Source: Mucilaginibacter pineti (GTDB lineage: Bacteria > Bacteroidota > Bacteroidia > Sphingobacteriales > Sphingobacteriaceae). Taken from it: a stretch of DNA of 64,000 nucleotides. This document shows positions 16,744 to 26,003 of the stretch, piece after piece (the first letter of the stretch is position 1; each line of letters opens with the position of its first letter). Location of the stretch: the NCBI RefSeq assembly GCF_900101875.1, contig NZ_FNAI01000015.1, forward strand, positions 1 to 64,000. Reading direction: 5' to 3'. The position numbers and the translations under genes were made by a program. The notes beneath the pieces are model-generated. The model searched no databases. It saw nothing but the letters and a program-made list of their open reading frames with translations, and was not told where the DNA came from.

Positions 16744-18111
16744 ATGAACGGATTACTGGAGGCAAAAGATAGCGGGGAAAGGAAATGGCTCTATCCACTG
16801 GTGCGTAAAGGCAGGTATTACCGCTGGCGCAGCGCGATCAGTTATATTTATTTGCTGCTTTTTTTTACGGGCCCGTTCCTGCGGATAGCCGGCCAGCCTT
16901 TATTGCTGCTTAATATCATGGACCGGCAGTTTGTATTGCTGGGGCAGGTGTTCTGGCCGCAGGATATTTTCCTGTTCATGCTGGCCTCGCTGGTGTTTGT
17001 CGTTTGCGTCGTCGTGTTTACCATCGCTTTTGGCCGGATCTTCTGCGGCTGGATCTGCCCCCAGACCATATTTATGGAAATGGTTTTCCGCAAGATCGAG
17101 ATCTGGATCGAAGGCGGCGGTAACCAAAGTAAAAAGCTGGACGAAGGACCCTGGGACCAGGCCAAGATCCGAAAAAAAGTAATTAAGCACTTCCTGTTCA
17201 TTATCGTCTCCTTTTTGATCGCCAATACTTTTCTGGCTTATATCATCGGCAGTGATAATTTAATAAAAATTATGGTTGAACCCATTGATCAGCATTGGAT
17301 CGGGTTTTTGAGCATCTGGGTATTCACCGGTGTTTTTTACCTGGTGTACAGCCGGGTACGCGAGCTGGTTTGTACGGTCATTTGCCCTTACGGAAGACTG
17401 CAGGGCGTATTGATGGATAAGCATACGCTGGTCGTCGCCTATAATGAACCTCGCGGCGAACCTCGTGGAAAACTGGATAAAACCGGGCTGTTGGCAACGG
17501 GCGATTGCGTGGACTGCAGTTTATGCGTGGCCGTTTGCCCCACCGGTATCGATATCCGGAACGGTACGCAAATGGAATGCATCAATTGCACCGTTTGTAT
17601 CGATGCCTGCGATGAGGTGATGGACAAGATCCACAAACCGCGTAACCTGATCGGGTACTTCTCGGAGGATATGATCCACGCTAAAAAAACGCCGTCGTTT
17701 AACGCCAGAATGATCGGCTACAGTGCGGTGATCATGGTATTAGTGGCGGTCATGGGTTATTTTATTTTTAGCCGGAGCGATATGGATATCACCGTGATGC
17801 GCGGGGCGGGGATGCTGTACCAGGAACAGCCCAATGGTTATATCAGCAATATCTACAACGCCGACATTACGAACAAAACCAATAAAGACCGGACGATCAC
17901 CCTCAAGGCAGAGGATCCGGCCATCCTGATCAAATATATCCAGGCTCCCGGCATCGTCACCAAAGGCAATGAAGTAAAGGCGGTCTTTTTTATCCTGATA
18001 CCGGTCAGCAAACTGACTTCACTCAAAACCGATGTCCGGCTGCAGCTGCGTTCCGGTAATCAAATCCTGCAAACGGTGACCACCACTTTTGTGGCGCCAT
18101 TAAACAATTAA
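16744..18111 (+). CDS. ccoG: cbb3 oxidase accessory ferredoxin CcoG
   Basis: The 455-residue protein has four or more membrane helices, a GRIFCGWICPQT segment, and two [4Fe-4S] motifs in CVDCSLCVAVCPTGIDI and CINCTVCIDACDEV. An Ig-like C-terminal domain follows. This is the CcoG/FixG/RdxA architecture, a cupric reductase needed for oxidase assembly. I chose the ATG at 16744, preceded by AAGGA, because an upstream in-frame start would lie deep inside ccoP. ccoH follows after 3 bp. Confidence 0.92.
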   Translation: MNGLLEAKDSGERKWLYPLVRKGRYYRWRSAISYIYLLLFFTGPFLRIAGQPLLLLNIMDRQFVLLGQVFWPQDIFLFMLASLVFVVCVVVFTIAFGRIFCGWICPQTIFMEMVFRKIEIWIEGGGNQSKKLDEGPWDQAKIRKKVIKHFLFIIVSFLIANTFLAYIIGSDNLIKIMVEPIDQHWIGFLSIWVFTGVFYLVYSRVRELVCTVICPYGRLQGVLMDKHTLVVAYNEPRGEPRGKLDKTGLLATGDCVDCSLCVAVCPTGIDIRNGTQMECINCTVCIDACDEVMDKIHKPRNLIGYFSEDMIHAKKTPSFNARMIGYSAVIMVLVAVMGYFIFSRSDMDITVMRGAGMLYQEQPNGYISNIYNADITNKTNKDRTITLKAEDPAILIKYIQAPGIVTKGNEVKAVFFILIPVSKLTSLKTDVRLQLRSGNQILQTVTTTFVAPLNN

Positions 18112-18114
18112 ACT

Positions 18115-18537
18115 ATGAACTGGGGAAAAGCAACGATCATCATCTTACTGGCCTTTGTGCTTTTTATAAGCGGCCTGAGCTACTATATGTTCCGCTCGCC
18201 CGCGGATGAATATGACCGTCAGTACTACGAAGACGGATTGAACTTTGACCATGATTACAACAGGGAGGCGCAGGTCAGCAAGGATCATGCACAGCCCCGG
18301 ATCACGGTTAGTGCCGATTCGATCCAATTCAATTTCCCGCAAAGCGTTAAAGGCCGGGTAAAACTCATGCGGCCGGCGAGTGACGCCAGGGATACGAGTT
18401 TCGCGCTTGATAATACCGGCGGGAGGGAGATCAGCCTGGCAACGGAATCACTGACTAAAGGTAAATGGCAATTGGTACTGGAATGGACGAGCAACCAAAA
18501 AGCTTATCTGTACCAGCAAGCGATCACGATCAAATGA
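18115..18537 (+). CDS. ccoH: cbb3 oxidase assembly protein CcoH (FixH family)
   Basis: This 140-residue protein has an N-terminal membrane anchor (ATIIILLAFVLFISGLSYYMF), then YDRQYYEDGLNFDHDYNR, and a periplasmic beta domain. The DxxYYxxGLxxDxxxNR pattern is typical of FixH/CcoH, which interacts with cbb3 subunits during assembly. It starts 3 bp after ccoG and its stop overlaps the next gene (ATGA), so all are translated from one operon. Confidence 0.88.
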   Translation: MNWGKATIIILLAFVLFISGLSYYMFRSPADEYDRQYYEDGLNFDHDYNREAQVSKDHAQPRITVSADSIQFNFPQSVKGRVKLMRPASDARDTSFALDNTGGREISLATESLTKGKWQLVLEWTSNQKAYLYQQAITIK

Positions 18538-19223
18538 GCAATAACGCGGTCGCCTTTTTTATCGGTTTGTTCGGCAGCGTGCATTGCGTCGGCATGTGCG
18601 GCCCGCTCGCGCTTGCGATGCCCTCGTTCCGGGACCGCTGGTGGCTGGTCATTGCCGATAAGATCCAGTATAACCTGGGCCGCGTACTGACTTATTCTTT
18701 TTTAGGGCTGCTGATCGGTTTCATCGGTAAACAATTATGGCTGGCCGGCCTGCAGCAGGGGGTGAGCCTGTTCAGCGGCCTGCTTATTCTCCTGGCCGGT
18801 TTTTCGGGTATTTTGAATCTCCGCATGACCGGTAACCGTATCCTGTCACCCTTGCTGGCCCCGGTCCGCCGGCTGTTAAACTATGCGCTGCGGCATAAAG
18901 CCGGGCACCTGGTCATCGGGCTTCTCAATGGTTTTTTACCCTGCGGGTTTGTTTACCTGGCCCTTGCCGGCGCGATCAATACCGATGCCCCGCTCAGCGC
19001 CGCGGCCTATATGTTCTGGTTCGGCGCCGGTACTTTCCCCTTAATGCTGCTGGCTACCGTCAGCGCAGGCTTTGTCGGCCCGCTTATCAGGAAGCGCATC
19101 AATAAGGCCATGCCATACCTGATGGTTTGCCTGGGTATCTGGTTCGTTCTTCGCGGATTGAACCTGGATATTCCCTATCTGAGCCCGGCAAAACCGGCAT
19201 CGGGCGTGGCCATTTGCCATTAG
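18534..19223 (+). CDS. SafE/UreH-type membrane protein
   Basis: I start this 229-residue protein at the ATG overlapping the ccoH stop. It has six predicted helices and two conserved motifs, GLFGSVHCVGMCGPLALAMP near the N-terminus and GLLNGFLPCGFVYLALAGA in the middle. These are the paired cysteine/proline helices of the TauE/SafE or UreH-like (DsbD-related) family. In cbb3 clusters such proteins are thought to help copper or thiol handling; that role here rests on position as last gene of the cco operon. Confidence 0.75.
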   Translation: MSNNAVAFFIGLFGSVHCVGMCGPLALAMPSFRDRWWLVIADKIQYNLGRVLTYSFLGLLIGFIGKQLWLAGLQQGVSLFSGLLILLAGFSGILNLRMTGNRILSPLLAPVRRLLNYALRHKAGHLVIGLLNGFLPCGFVYLALAGAINTDAPLSAAAYMFWFGAGTFPLMLLATVSAGFVGPLIRKRINKAMPYLMVCLGIWFVLRGLNLDIPYLSPAKPASGVAICH

Positions 19224-19230
19224 CAGAAAA

Positions 19231-19295
19231 TGACGCAGATCATTTTTGCGGATGCGCCCGGTCATGGCTCCGCCGGCATTTATCCCGCAATTTTG
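19231..19295 (+). promoter_or_regulatory. FNR/FixK-type promoter of the 19316 gene
   Basis: TGACGCAGATCA at 19231-19242 matches TGAY-N4-RTCA. The -7-like CAATTTTG at 19288-19295 is centred exactly 55 bp downstream. A half-site GGTCAT lies at 19260-19265, the same offset from the -7 element as in ccoN. The identical 12-mer recurs upstream of the phosphoketolase gene (37495-37506). Confidence 0.7.
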
Positions 19296-19315
19296 TACCA
19301 TAAAACATTCCTATT

Positions 19316-19666
19316 ATGGCAACGCTAAAAATACACCTGCCCGCCGCATGGGCAAACGAAAAGACCAATCAAAAAGACACGCTAACTCTACGGACGAAAT
19401 GGCTGGCCTTTGCCGACAGCCAGGCCCCTTATAAAACCGCCTGGTTCCTGGTATCGCTGATCGCACAGGGCGTTCTGTTCCTGCCCATTCCCGCGGTGTT
19501 GATGTATTATTACCAGGCGCCGGTCGCCGTGCTGGCTGTAACGATGACCCTGTTCTTCGGCAATGTGATCTGCGGCATGGGTGGCTCCGGCATACGGGTC
19601 GTTATCGGCGCATTCGCTTTAAGCGTGTTCATTCACCTGTTCATGCTGGCCGTCTTTATAGGGTGA
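19316..19666 (+). CDS. Small membrane protein of unknown function
   Basis: I do not recognise this 116-residue protein. A hydrophilic N-terminal 45 residues is followed by three hydrophobic segments (TAWFLVSLIAQGVLFLPIPAVL, AVTMTLFFGNVICGM, and FALSVFIHLFMLAVFIG). It has its own FNR-type promoter and a terminator just downstream, so it is a single-gene unit induced with the oxidase cluster. A role in low-oxygen membrane physiology is inferred only from that. Confidence 0.65.
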   Translation: MATLKIHLPAAWANEKTNQKDTLTLRTKWLAFADSQAPYKTAWFLVSLIAQGVLFLPIPAVLMYYYQAPVAVLAVTMTLFFGNVICGMGGSGIRVVIGAFALSVFIHLFMLAVFIG

Positions 19667-19700
19667 GCCCTTTCCTCAATAATTAATTAAACAGTTGAAG

Positions 19701-19729
19701 GCCGTCGGTTATTGCCGGCGGCTTTTTTT
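19701..19729 (+). terminator. Rho-independent terminator after the 19316 gene
   Basis: GCCGTCGG (19701-19708) pairs with CCGGCGGC (19715-19722) with one G-U pair, and is followed by seven T. It ends only 5 nt before the hemH start codon. Confidence 0.75.
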
Positions 19730-19734
19730 ACCGT

Positions 19735-20754
19735 ATGACCGCAAAACAAGGCGTTTTATTAGTTAACCTCGGCACACCGGACAGCCCCTCAGTAAAGGAT
19801 GTCCGCAGGTACCTGGCGGAATTCCTCATGGACGGCCGGGTGATCGACGTTCATCCCTTCTGGCGTAACCTGCTGGTCAGGGGCCTGATCGTGCCGTTCC
19901 GGGGGCCGCGCTCCGCAGCACTGTACCGCCAGGTCTGGGATGCCCAAAATGGCTCGCCATTGCTCCATTACAGCCGGTTGCAACAGCAGCTCTTACAGCA
20001 GGAATTAGGCGAAACATGGGTAGTCGCGCTGGCGATGCGCTACGGGAACCCATCCATCGCCGCCGCAATGGCAAACCTGCAAAACGCTAAAGTCACCAGG
20101 ATCCGGGTGATTGCCTTGTTCCCCCAATATGCCTCCGCCACGACCGGCTCGGTGCACCAGCAGGTCATGGACCTGGTCAGCCGCTGGCCGGTCATCCCTG
20201 AAATTTCGTTTGTCAACTCCTTTCATGACCTGGAATTACTGATCGGCGCTTTCGCTGCGAACGGGCGGAAATATCAGCCGCATTCGTATGATCATATATT
20301 GTTCAGCTTCCATGGCCTGCCGCAGCGGCAACTCCTCAAAAGCGATCACATGCGGGCACATTGTTTCCAAACAACGAATTGCTGCAGCACGTTTGACGCG
20401 AAGAACCGGCATTGTTACAGCGCGCAATGCCATCATACCGCCAGCCTGATCGCCGGGCAGTTGCAGCTAAGGCCTGACCATTTTACAGTTTGCTTCCAAA
20501 GCCGGCTGGGCCGCGAGCCCTGGCTGCAGCCTTATACCAGTGATGTGATCAGACAGCTGGCCGCTGAAGGAAAAAAAAGATTGTTGGTATTTTGCCCGGC
20601 ATTCGTAGCAGACTGCCTGGAAACCCTACAGGAGATCGGCCTGGAATACCGTAAGGCCTTCCTCGACGCAGGCGGCGAAGAACTGCAGCTGGTAGAAGGC
20701 CTGAACGGTTCACCGGTTTTTACCCGGGCGCTGGCAGCGCTGGCACGCGGATAA
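19735..20754 (+). CDS. hemH: Ferrochelatase HemH
   Basis: The 339-residue enzyme inserts ferrous iron into protoporphyrin IX as the last step of haem b synthesis. It starts LLVNLGTPDSPSVKDVRRYL. The catalytic histidine is in FSFHGLPQR, and the CFQSRLGREPWLQPYT and CPAFVADCLETL segments are family hallmarks. A cysteine-rich stretch (NCCSTF, then CYSAQC) is usual in Bacteroidetes ferrochelatases. The gene starts 5 bp after a strong terminator without a clear FNR-type box, so its expression is either by read-through or by a promoter I do not recognise. It is convergent with ackA. Confidence 0.93.
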   Translation: MTAKQGVLLVNLGTPDSPSVKDVRRYLAEFLMDGRVIDVHPFWRNLLVRGLIVPFRGPRSAALYRQVWDAQNGSPLLHYSRLQQQLLQQELGETWVVALAMRYGNPSIAAAMANLQNAKVTRIRVIALFPQYASATTGSVHQQVMDLVSRWPVIPEISFVNSFHDLELLIGAFAANGRKYQPHSYDHILFSFHGLPQRQLLKSDHMRAHCFQTTNCCSTFDAKNRHCYSAQCHHTASLIAGQLQLRPDHFTVCFQSRLGREPWLQPYTSDVIRQLAAEGKKRLLVFCPAFVADCLETLQEIGLEYRKAFLDAGGEELQLVEGLNGSPVFTRALAALARG

Positions 20755-20766
20755 TCCAACTTTTGT

Positions 20767-21978
20767 TTATTTTTTATGCAATAGCTCCATACACTGATGG
20801 GCAATCTCCAGTTCTTCGTTCGTGGGAACGATCAGCACTTTTACGCGCGAACCTGCGGTGTTGATTTCCCGGATGCCCGGCGCTGCGGATTTGTTCTTTT
20901 CGGGATCCAGCGCGATCCCGCACCAGTCCATATCCCGGCAAACCATTTCCCGCAGCCTTACGTCGTTCTCGCCCACGCCCCCGGTAAACAAGATGGCGTC
21001 GGCGCCGGAAAGAACGGCGCTATAGGCGCCTATAAATTTTTGAATACGGTAAGCGTAGAGTTCATAGGCCAGTTTGGCTTGTTCGTCACCCTCGCTGATC
21101 AGCCGGCCGATATCCCGCATATCGCTGTGCCCGGTTAAGCCCAGCATGCCGCTTTGCTTATTGAGCAGGTCCGATAGCCGTTCCGAGGTATAGCCCTGTT
21201 GTTCGATCAGGTACAAAATCACCGAGGCGTCAATATTTCCGCAGCGCGTACCCATAACCAGTCCGTCCAGCGGGGTAAGGCCCATGCTGGTATCCAGGGA
21301 ACGCCCCGCTTGTATAGCCGCCATGCTGCAGCCGTTACCCAGGTGCATGCTAATGATCCTTGCATCCGGCTTATCCAGAAATTCCATCGCCCTGGCGGAT
21401 ACATATTTATGACTGGTACCATGAAAGCCATAGACCCGGATACCGAAATCCTTATAAAAATGATCGGGTATCGCGTAAAGATAGGCTTTGGGGGGCAGGG
21501 TCTGGTGAAAGGCCGTGTCAAAAACAGCGACCTGGGTCGCTTGCTTAAATACGGCTTCTGCGACCTCGATGCCCTTATAATGCCCCGGATTATGCAGCGG
21601 GGCCAATGGGAAGAGCTTTTTAATTTCCGCCTTGACTTCGGGCGTAATGACGGTGGTTTTGGTGAGCGTTTCCCCGCCATGTACAATACGATGGCCAACA
21701 ATGGCGACTTCGGCCGGGTCGCGAAGGATACCCGTTCCCGGTTGGGTCAGCAATTTGGCAGCCAGCCGCATACCTGCTTCGTGATCGGCTAAATCCTGCT
21801 GTAGATTAGTGGTAGTTTCCTTGCCTTTCTGCCAGACCTTATGTGTGATGATACCACCGGTCAGGCCGATCCGCTCGATCAGGCCGCTGCAAACCGGTTC
21901 CGGCGAAGGCATTTGAAACAGCTGGTATTTGATCGAACTGCTGCCGGAGTTGATTACCAGTAAATTGGTCTTATGCAT
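20767..21978 (-). CDS. ackA: Acetate kinase
   Basis: The 403-residue enzyme converts acetyl phosphate and ADP to acetate and ATP. It begins NLLVINSGSSSIKYQLF (motif N-x-G-S-S-S-x-K) and has HRIVHGGE, FDTAFHQTLP, YGFHGTSHKYV and FTGGVGEND, all in family order. The ATG at 21978 is preferred to an upstream TTG. It follows pta by 27 bp in the same operon. Together with the phosphoketolase at 37596 it would yield ATP from sugar-derived acetyl phosphate when respiration is limited. Confidence 0.95.
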   Translation of the reverse strand: MHKTNLLVINSGSSSIKYQLFQMPSPEPVCSGLIERIGLTGGIITHKVWQKGKETTTNLQQDLADHEAGMRLAAKLLTQPGTGILRDPAEVAIVGHRIVHGGETLTKTTVITPEVKAEIKKLFPLAPLHNPGHYKGIEVAEAVFKQATQVAVFDTAFHQTLPPKAYLYAIPDHFYKDFGIRVYGFHGTSHKYVSARAMEFLDKPDARIISMHLGNGCSMAAIQAGRSLDTSMGLTPLDGLVMGTRCGNIDASVILYLIEQQGYTSERLSDLLNKQSGMLGLTGHSDMRDIGRLISEGDEQAKLAYELYAYRIQKFIGAYSAVLSGADAILFTGGVGENDVRLREMVCRDMDWCGIALDPEKNKSAAPGIREINTAGSRVKVLIVPTNEELEIAHQCMELLHKK

Positions 21979-22005
21979 ATTTATCAATTGTTCAGATTCA
22001 TTGGT

Positions 22006-24099
22006 TTAGGATTGCTGTGCCTGGATGGCCGTGATCATGACGGTATTAAAGATATCATCTACCGTACAGCCGCGGCTCAGGTCGTTTACCGGTTTGTTTA
22101 GTCCCTGCAGCATTGGGCCAATGGCTAATGCGCCGGTTTCCCGCTGTACGGCCTTATAGGTATTATTACCGGTATTCAAATCAGGGAAGATCAGGACGCT
22201 GGCCCTGCCGGCCACTTCAGAATCCGGCATTTTCTGCCGCCCGACCACGGGGTCAACCGCGGCATCATACTGGATGGGGCCTTCTACCTTCAGGTCCGGC
22301 CGCCTTTCCTTAACCAGACCGGTCGCGCGCCGTACTTTATCCACCTCTTCGCCGCTGCCGGAGCTGCCGGATGAATAGGAAAGCATCGCGATCCGCGGTT
22401 CAATCCCAAACAGGCTGCTGTTGTCGGCCGAGGAGATCGCAATGTCGGCCAGTTCTTCGGCTGTCGGGTTGGGATTCACGGCGCAATCGCCGAATACAGA
22501 AACCCGGTCCTCCAGGCACATAAAAAACACCGAAGAAACGGTGCTGATCCCGGGTTTGGTTTTGATGAATTGCAGTGCCGGGCGTATGGTATGCTGCGTG
22601 GTATGGCAGGCCCCGGAAACCATGCCGTCGGCATGTCCCTTATAGACCATCATGGTGCCGAAATAAGAAACATCGGTCATCAGGTCCCGGGCCATTTCCA
22701 GGGTCAGGTTTTTCTCTTTCCGCAGTTCATATAAGGTCTGTACGTAATCGGCATAGTTTGCTGAATTTGCCGGGTCAATGATCCGGACACGCGCAGGGTC
22801 TAAAACGATCCCCAGGCGTTTGGCGGCAGCTGTAATGTCCGCCGGTTTCCCCAATAAGGTCAGTGTAACCAGCTGCTGGGCGGTCAGCCGCGCCGCGGCC
22901 AGTAGTATCCGGTCGTCATCACCTTCCGGTAAAACAATATTTTTGAGCGCCCGCCGCGTCCATTGGCTGAGTTGGTACTGGAACATATGGGGCGTGATGG
23001 CCTCCGAGTGGTAAGTCACCAGGCCTTTCTCCAGCGCAGGAATATCCAGGTATTGGTTAAAGGCGTCCATAGCCAGCTGTATCTTTTTACTGTTTTCAGG
23101 TGTTATCCGCGTTTTGACGGCGCCGATTTGCGTGATCGTTTCAAAGGTCCCGGTAGCGACCGCCATGATCGGCACGACATGCTGCAAGCCTTCGATCAGC
23201 CGCAGGACCGGCTCTTCAGGTTCGATACCCGCGGTCAGCACAATGCCGGCCACGCGCGGATAACTCGAAGAAAGGTTTGCCTGCAGGGAACTGATAATAA
23301 TGTCCCCGCGGTCACCCGGAGTAACGATCAGCACATTCTCCTTTAAATAATTCAGGAAATTGGGCACCTGCATCGCGCCGGTCACATAGTTGTCGACCTG
23401 GTTGTCCAAGTAAGCTGCTCCAAAGAGCAGTTTTGCGCCCAGGTTTTCCCGGATATCCTTTACACTGGGGTTTTGCAGGGCGGGGTCCGCCGGTATAACC
23501 GCGGAAATCATGCCGGCCGGTAACTGGGCGGTTAATAATTCACGGATATCATCCGCCTGTGCGGGTTTAACTTTATTCGCGATAACCGCCAAAACGGCGA
23601 TGTCGCGCGACCTGAAGGTATGGAAGAAATTAAGGCTTTCCTGGATGACCTGCGCCGTCGTCTTATTTTCGCCGGAAACCACCAGCATAGCCGGCGCGTT
23701 GAGATTTTTAGCGATGAGCATATTGGTTTCCAGCTCAAAAGCGGTTCCCTGCCCGGTAAAGTCGCTGCCTTCCAGTACGGTAAAATCGAACTGGCTTTCC
23801 AGCTTTTTGTACTGGCTGATGATCTGGTCGATCATTTCACCCTGGCGCTGCTCCTTCAGGTATTGCATGGCTTCCTGGCGCGTAAACGTGAAAGAGTCTT
23901 CATAGGGGATGGCCAGCTGAAAATGTTCGATGATGGTACGGATATGCAGGTCCTGCTGCCTGGGGGTATCTGGGCTGATCACCGGCTTAAAATAGCCGAT
24001 CTTCTGCGCTTTTCCCAGCAGCATAGCCACCAGGCCGAGGGCGATGATCGATTTGCCGCTATAAGGTTCAGCCGAAGCGATAAAAATGGTTTTGGTCAA
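22006..24099 (-). CDS. pta: Phosphate acetyltransferase (long form)
   Basis: This 697-residue protein has the three-part layout of long Pta enzymes. An N-terminal P-loop-like domain (FIASAEPYSGKSIIALGL) is followed by a DRTGG domain (VTPGDRGDIIISSLQ) and a C-terminal catalytic domain starting near NIVLPEGDDDRIL. The catalytic domain carries GMVSGACHTT and MLSYSSGSSG. It interconverts acetyl-CoA and acetyl phosphate. It lies between a small coiled-coil gene and ackA in one operon read from the FNR-type promoter at 24535-24599. Confidence 0.95.
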   Translation of the reverse strand: MTKTIFIASAEPYSGKSIIALGLVAMLLGKAQKIGYFKPVISPDTPRQQDLHIRTIIEHFQLAIPYEDSFTFTRQEAMQYLKEQRQGEMIDQIISQYKKLESQFDFTVLEGSDFTGQGTAFELETNMLIAKNLNAPAMLVVSGENKTTAQVIQESLNFFHTFRSRDIAVLAVIANKVKPAQADDIRELLTAQLPAGMISAVIPADPALQNPSVKDIRENLGAKLLFGAAYLDNQVDNYVTGAMQVPNFLNYLKENVLIVTPGDRGDIIISSLQANLSSSYPRVAGIVLTAGIEPEEPVLRLIEGLQHVVPIMAVATGTFETITQIGAVKTRITPENSKKIQLAMDAFNQYLDIPALEKGLVTYHSEAITPHMFQYQLSQWTRRALKNIVLPEGDDDRILLAAARLTAQQLVTLTLLGKPADITAAAKRLGIVLDPARVRIIDPANSANYADYVQTLYELRKEKNLTLEMARDLMTDVSYFGTMMVYKGHADGMVSGACHTTQHTIRPALQFIKTKPGISTVSSVFFMCLEDRVSVFGDCAVNPNPTAEELADIAISSADNSSLFGIEPRIAMLSYSSGSSGSGEEVDKVRRATGLVKERRPDLKVEGPIQYDAAVDPVVGRQKMPDSEVAGRASVLIFPDLNTGNNTYKAVQRETGALAIGPMLQGLNKPVNDLSRGCTVDDIFNTVMITAIQAQQS

Positions 24100-24110
24100 G
24101 TTTCAGTAGT

Positions 24111-24515
24111 TTATTGGTGCATGCGGTAAACATTGATACAGGCATATTTGATCGATTTTAAATCTAAAAGCGCATTTTCTACCTTTCCCTTTAAGAGCAT
24201 ATAATCCTCGACCAGCTGCAGGCTGATCCTGGTATCGGGTTCAACAATCAAAGGCTCCAGTTTGTTCATATAAATGAGCACTTCCTGTTTGAGCTCCGTA
24301 TGCGCCGCTTCCCGCAGGGAAAGTGCTTCCATCATATCCTGCTGCTTTCGCTGCTGCCCGCTGCCCGGCAGCGGGATGGCAAATTTACCCATCAGCTCCA
24401 TTAAGAAGCGGAGCTCTTCTTCCAGGAAAGCGATATCGGACAACCATTGTTTACCGGTCAGGTAAAGTTCCTGTAATTCAAACTCTAATTCCTGATCTTC
24501 CTTGACTCTTACCAT
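24111..24515 (-). CDS. Small coiled-coil protein of unknown function
   Basis: I do not recognise this 134-residue protein. It is rich in Glu, Leu, Lys and Gln and probably helical throughout, with heptad-like stretches such as QELEFELQELYLTGKQWLSD. It has no membrane segment or signal peptide. It leads the operon with pta and ackA, 11 bp upstream of pta, so it may be a regulator or partner of acetate metabolism. That is an inference from position. Confidence 0.65.
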   Translation of the reverse strand: MVRVKEDQELEFELQELYLTGKQWLSDIAFLEEELRFLMELMGKFAIPLPGSGQQRKQQDMMEALSLREAAHTELKQEVLIYMNKLEPLIVEPDTRISLQLVEDYMLLKGKVENALLDLKSIKYACINVYRMHQ

Positions 24516-24534
24516 TGCGTTAATTTTTATCAGA

Positions 24535-24599
24535 CAAATATCCCGGCTTTAAAAATCCGTTCAAAGGAAGACGGTCATTAAAAAAAATGACCTTCATCA
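24535..24599 (-). promoter_or_regulatory. FNR/FixK-type promoter of the pta-ackA operon
   Basis: TGACCTTCATCA at 24588-24599 matches TGAY-N4-RTCA. The minus-strand -7-like GATATTTG (complement of 24535-24542) is centred 55 bp away. An overlapping inverted repeat, GGTCATT (24573-24579) and AATGACC (24586-24592) around six A, shares bases with the box. Confidence 0.65.
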
Positions 24600-24647
24600 G
24601 TCCATAGGGGAAAGAAAGGCCCGTATTTGTCTGTAATAAGTCAATAA

Positions 24648-24711
24648 TGACCAAAGTCATCTTTGCTACTGATATCCGTCACCCGGATCATCACCCTGAT
24701 GCTGATATTTG
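24648..24711 (+). promoter_or_regulatory. Tandem FNR/FixK-type boxes of hemA
   Basis: Two boxes, TGACCAAAGTCA (24648-24659) and TGATATCCGTCA (24670-24681), are 22 bp apart centre to centre. The -7-like GATATTTG at 24704-24711 is 54 and 32 bp from their centres. Both match TGAY-N4-RTCA exactly. Confidence 0.7.
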
Positions 24712-24743
24712 TGGTTAAGAAATTAACCGTATAATTATTATCC

Positions 24744-25979
24744 ATGAATACGAACAGGCTCCCGGACATGGCAGGCTTTTTTTTGGCAGGCATCAGCTAT
24801 CAAAAGACAAATGCGCCGGCCAGGGGATGGTTTGCCATCGACCAGCAACAATATGCAACCTGCTTAGCACAGGCACCAGCCTTTGGGATCGGGGCGATGT
24901 TTATACTTTCCACCTGTAACCGTACCGAAATTTACGGGTTCGCGACGGATCCCCGGGCACTGATCAATGTATTATGTACCGTAACCAAAGGCAGCGCCGC
25001 GGCTTTTACCGACCAGGCTTATCTGAAAAAAGGCAGGGAGGCGATCACGCATTTATTCCAGGTTGGCGCGGGCCTGGATTCGCAGCTGCTGGGCGATTAT
25101 GAGATCGTCGGGCAATTAAAACAAGCCGTCAAATTTGCCAGGGACCGGGGCTTTATCAATACCTTTTTGGATCGCCTGGTAAGCACCGTACTGCAATCCT
25201 CGAAAGACATTAAGAACAATACCGCGCTGAGCAAGGGCGCCGTGTCTGCGGCTTTTGCAGCGGTACAATATATCAAAGCTGCGGTCACCCGGCCCGCTGA
25301 CCGGCGTATACTCCTGGTAGGTGCCGGTAAGATCGGCTGCAGTACCTGCAAGAACCTGGTGGACTACCTGGGCGCCACTCAAATCGTTGTGGTTAACCGT
25401 TCGGAAGCAAAGGCCGCCGGCATCGCAGCAGCCTTGCACCTGACCTGTGCGCCCATGGCGCAGCTGGCTGAACAGGTCGCTTTAGCGGATATCATTATCG
25501 TAACGACCAATGCGGCTGCGCCCCTTATTTTGCGCTCACACCTGGAACATACCAGTCACAAACTGATCATCGACCTTTCTCTGCCTGGTAACGTGGATGC
25601 GGAAGTAAATCAATTATCGCATATACAATTAATCGGCCTCGATGAGATTTCAAAATCGAATGACCACTCCCTGCGGGACCGGCAGGCAGATATTCCGAAG
25701 GCCAACGCGATCATCGCGCGGCACCTGGATGATTTTTTGGACTGGTGCCGGATGCGCAAAAATATACCTATCTTGAAAGCTATCAGCATCCGGCTGGGGG
25801 AGATCGCGGCACAGCAGCAACGCGCTGTAAATGACCCGGAAATGCCGTCCGTATGCCATACGGCCGAACAAAAGATCCGGCGCGTCATTGGCGGAACGGC
25901 GGAGAAAATGCGTACGGATAACCACAGCGGCTGCTATTATATTGAGGCGATCAACGAATTACTGACGGATTTCAGTTAA
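24744..25979 (+). CDS. hemA: Glutamyl-tRNA reductase HemA
   Basis: The 411-residue enzyme makes glutamate-1-semialdehyde from glutamyl-tRNA, the first committed step of C5 haem synthesis. The catalytic cysteine is C58 in STCNRTEIY. Next come LFQVGAGLDSQLLGDYEIVGQ and a Rossmann domain with LVGAGKIGCSTCKNL, then a C-terminal dimerisation helix. It is the first gene after a tandem FNR-type promoter, which ties haem supply to low oxygen. A ketoacyl synthase-like gene follows 24 bp later. Confidence 0.93.
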   Translation: MNTNRLPDMAGFFLAGISYQKTNAPARGWFAIDQQQYATCLAQAPAFGIGAMFILSTCNRTEIYGFATDPRALINVLCTVTKGSAAAFTDQAYLKKGREAITHLFQVGAGLDSQLLGDYEIVGQLKQAVKFARDRGFINTFLDRLVSTVLQSSKDIKNNTALSKGAVSAAFAAVQYIKAAVTRPADRRILLVGAGKIGCSTCKNLVDYLGATQIVVVNRSEAKAAGIAAALHLTCAPMAQLAEQVALADIIIVTTNAAAPLILRSHLEHTSHKLIIDLSLPGNVDAEVNQLSHIQLIGLDEISKSNDHSLRDRQADIPKANAIIARHLDDFLDWCRMRKNIPILKAISIRLGEIAAQQQRAVNDPEMPSVCHTAEQKIRRVIGGTAEKMRTDNHSGCYYIEAINELLTDFS

Positions 25980-26003
25980 ACCGGCAGCCCCTAATTTTTG
26001 AAC

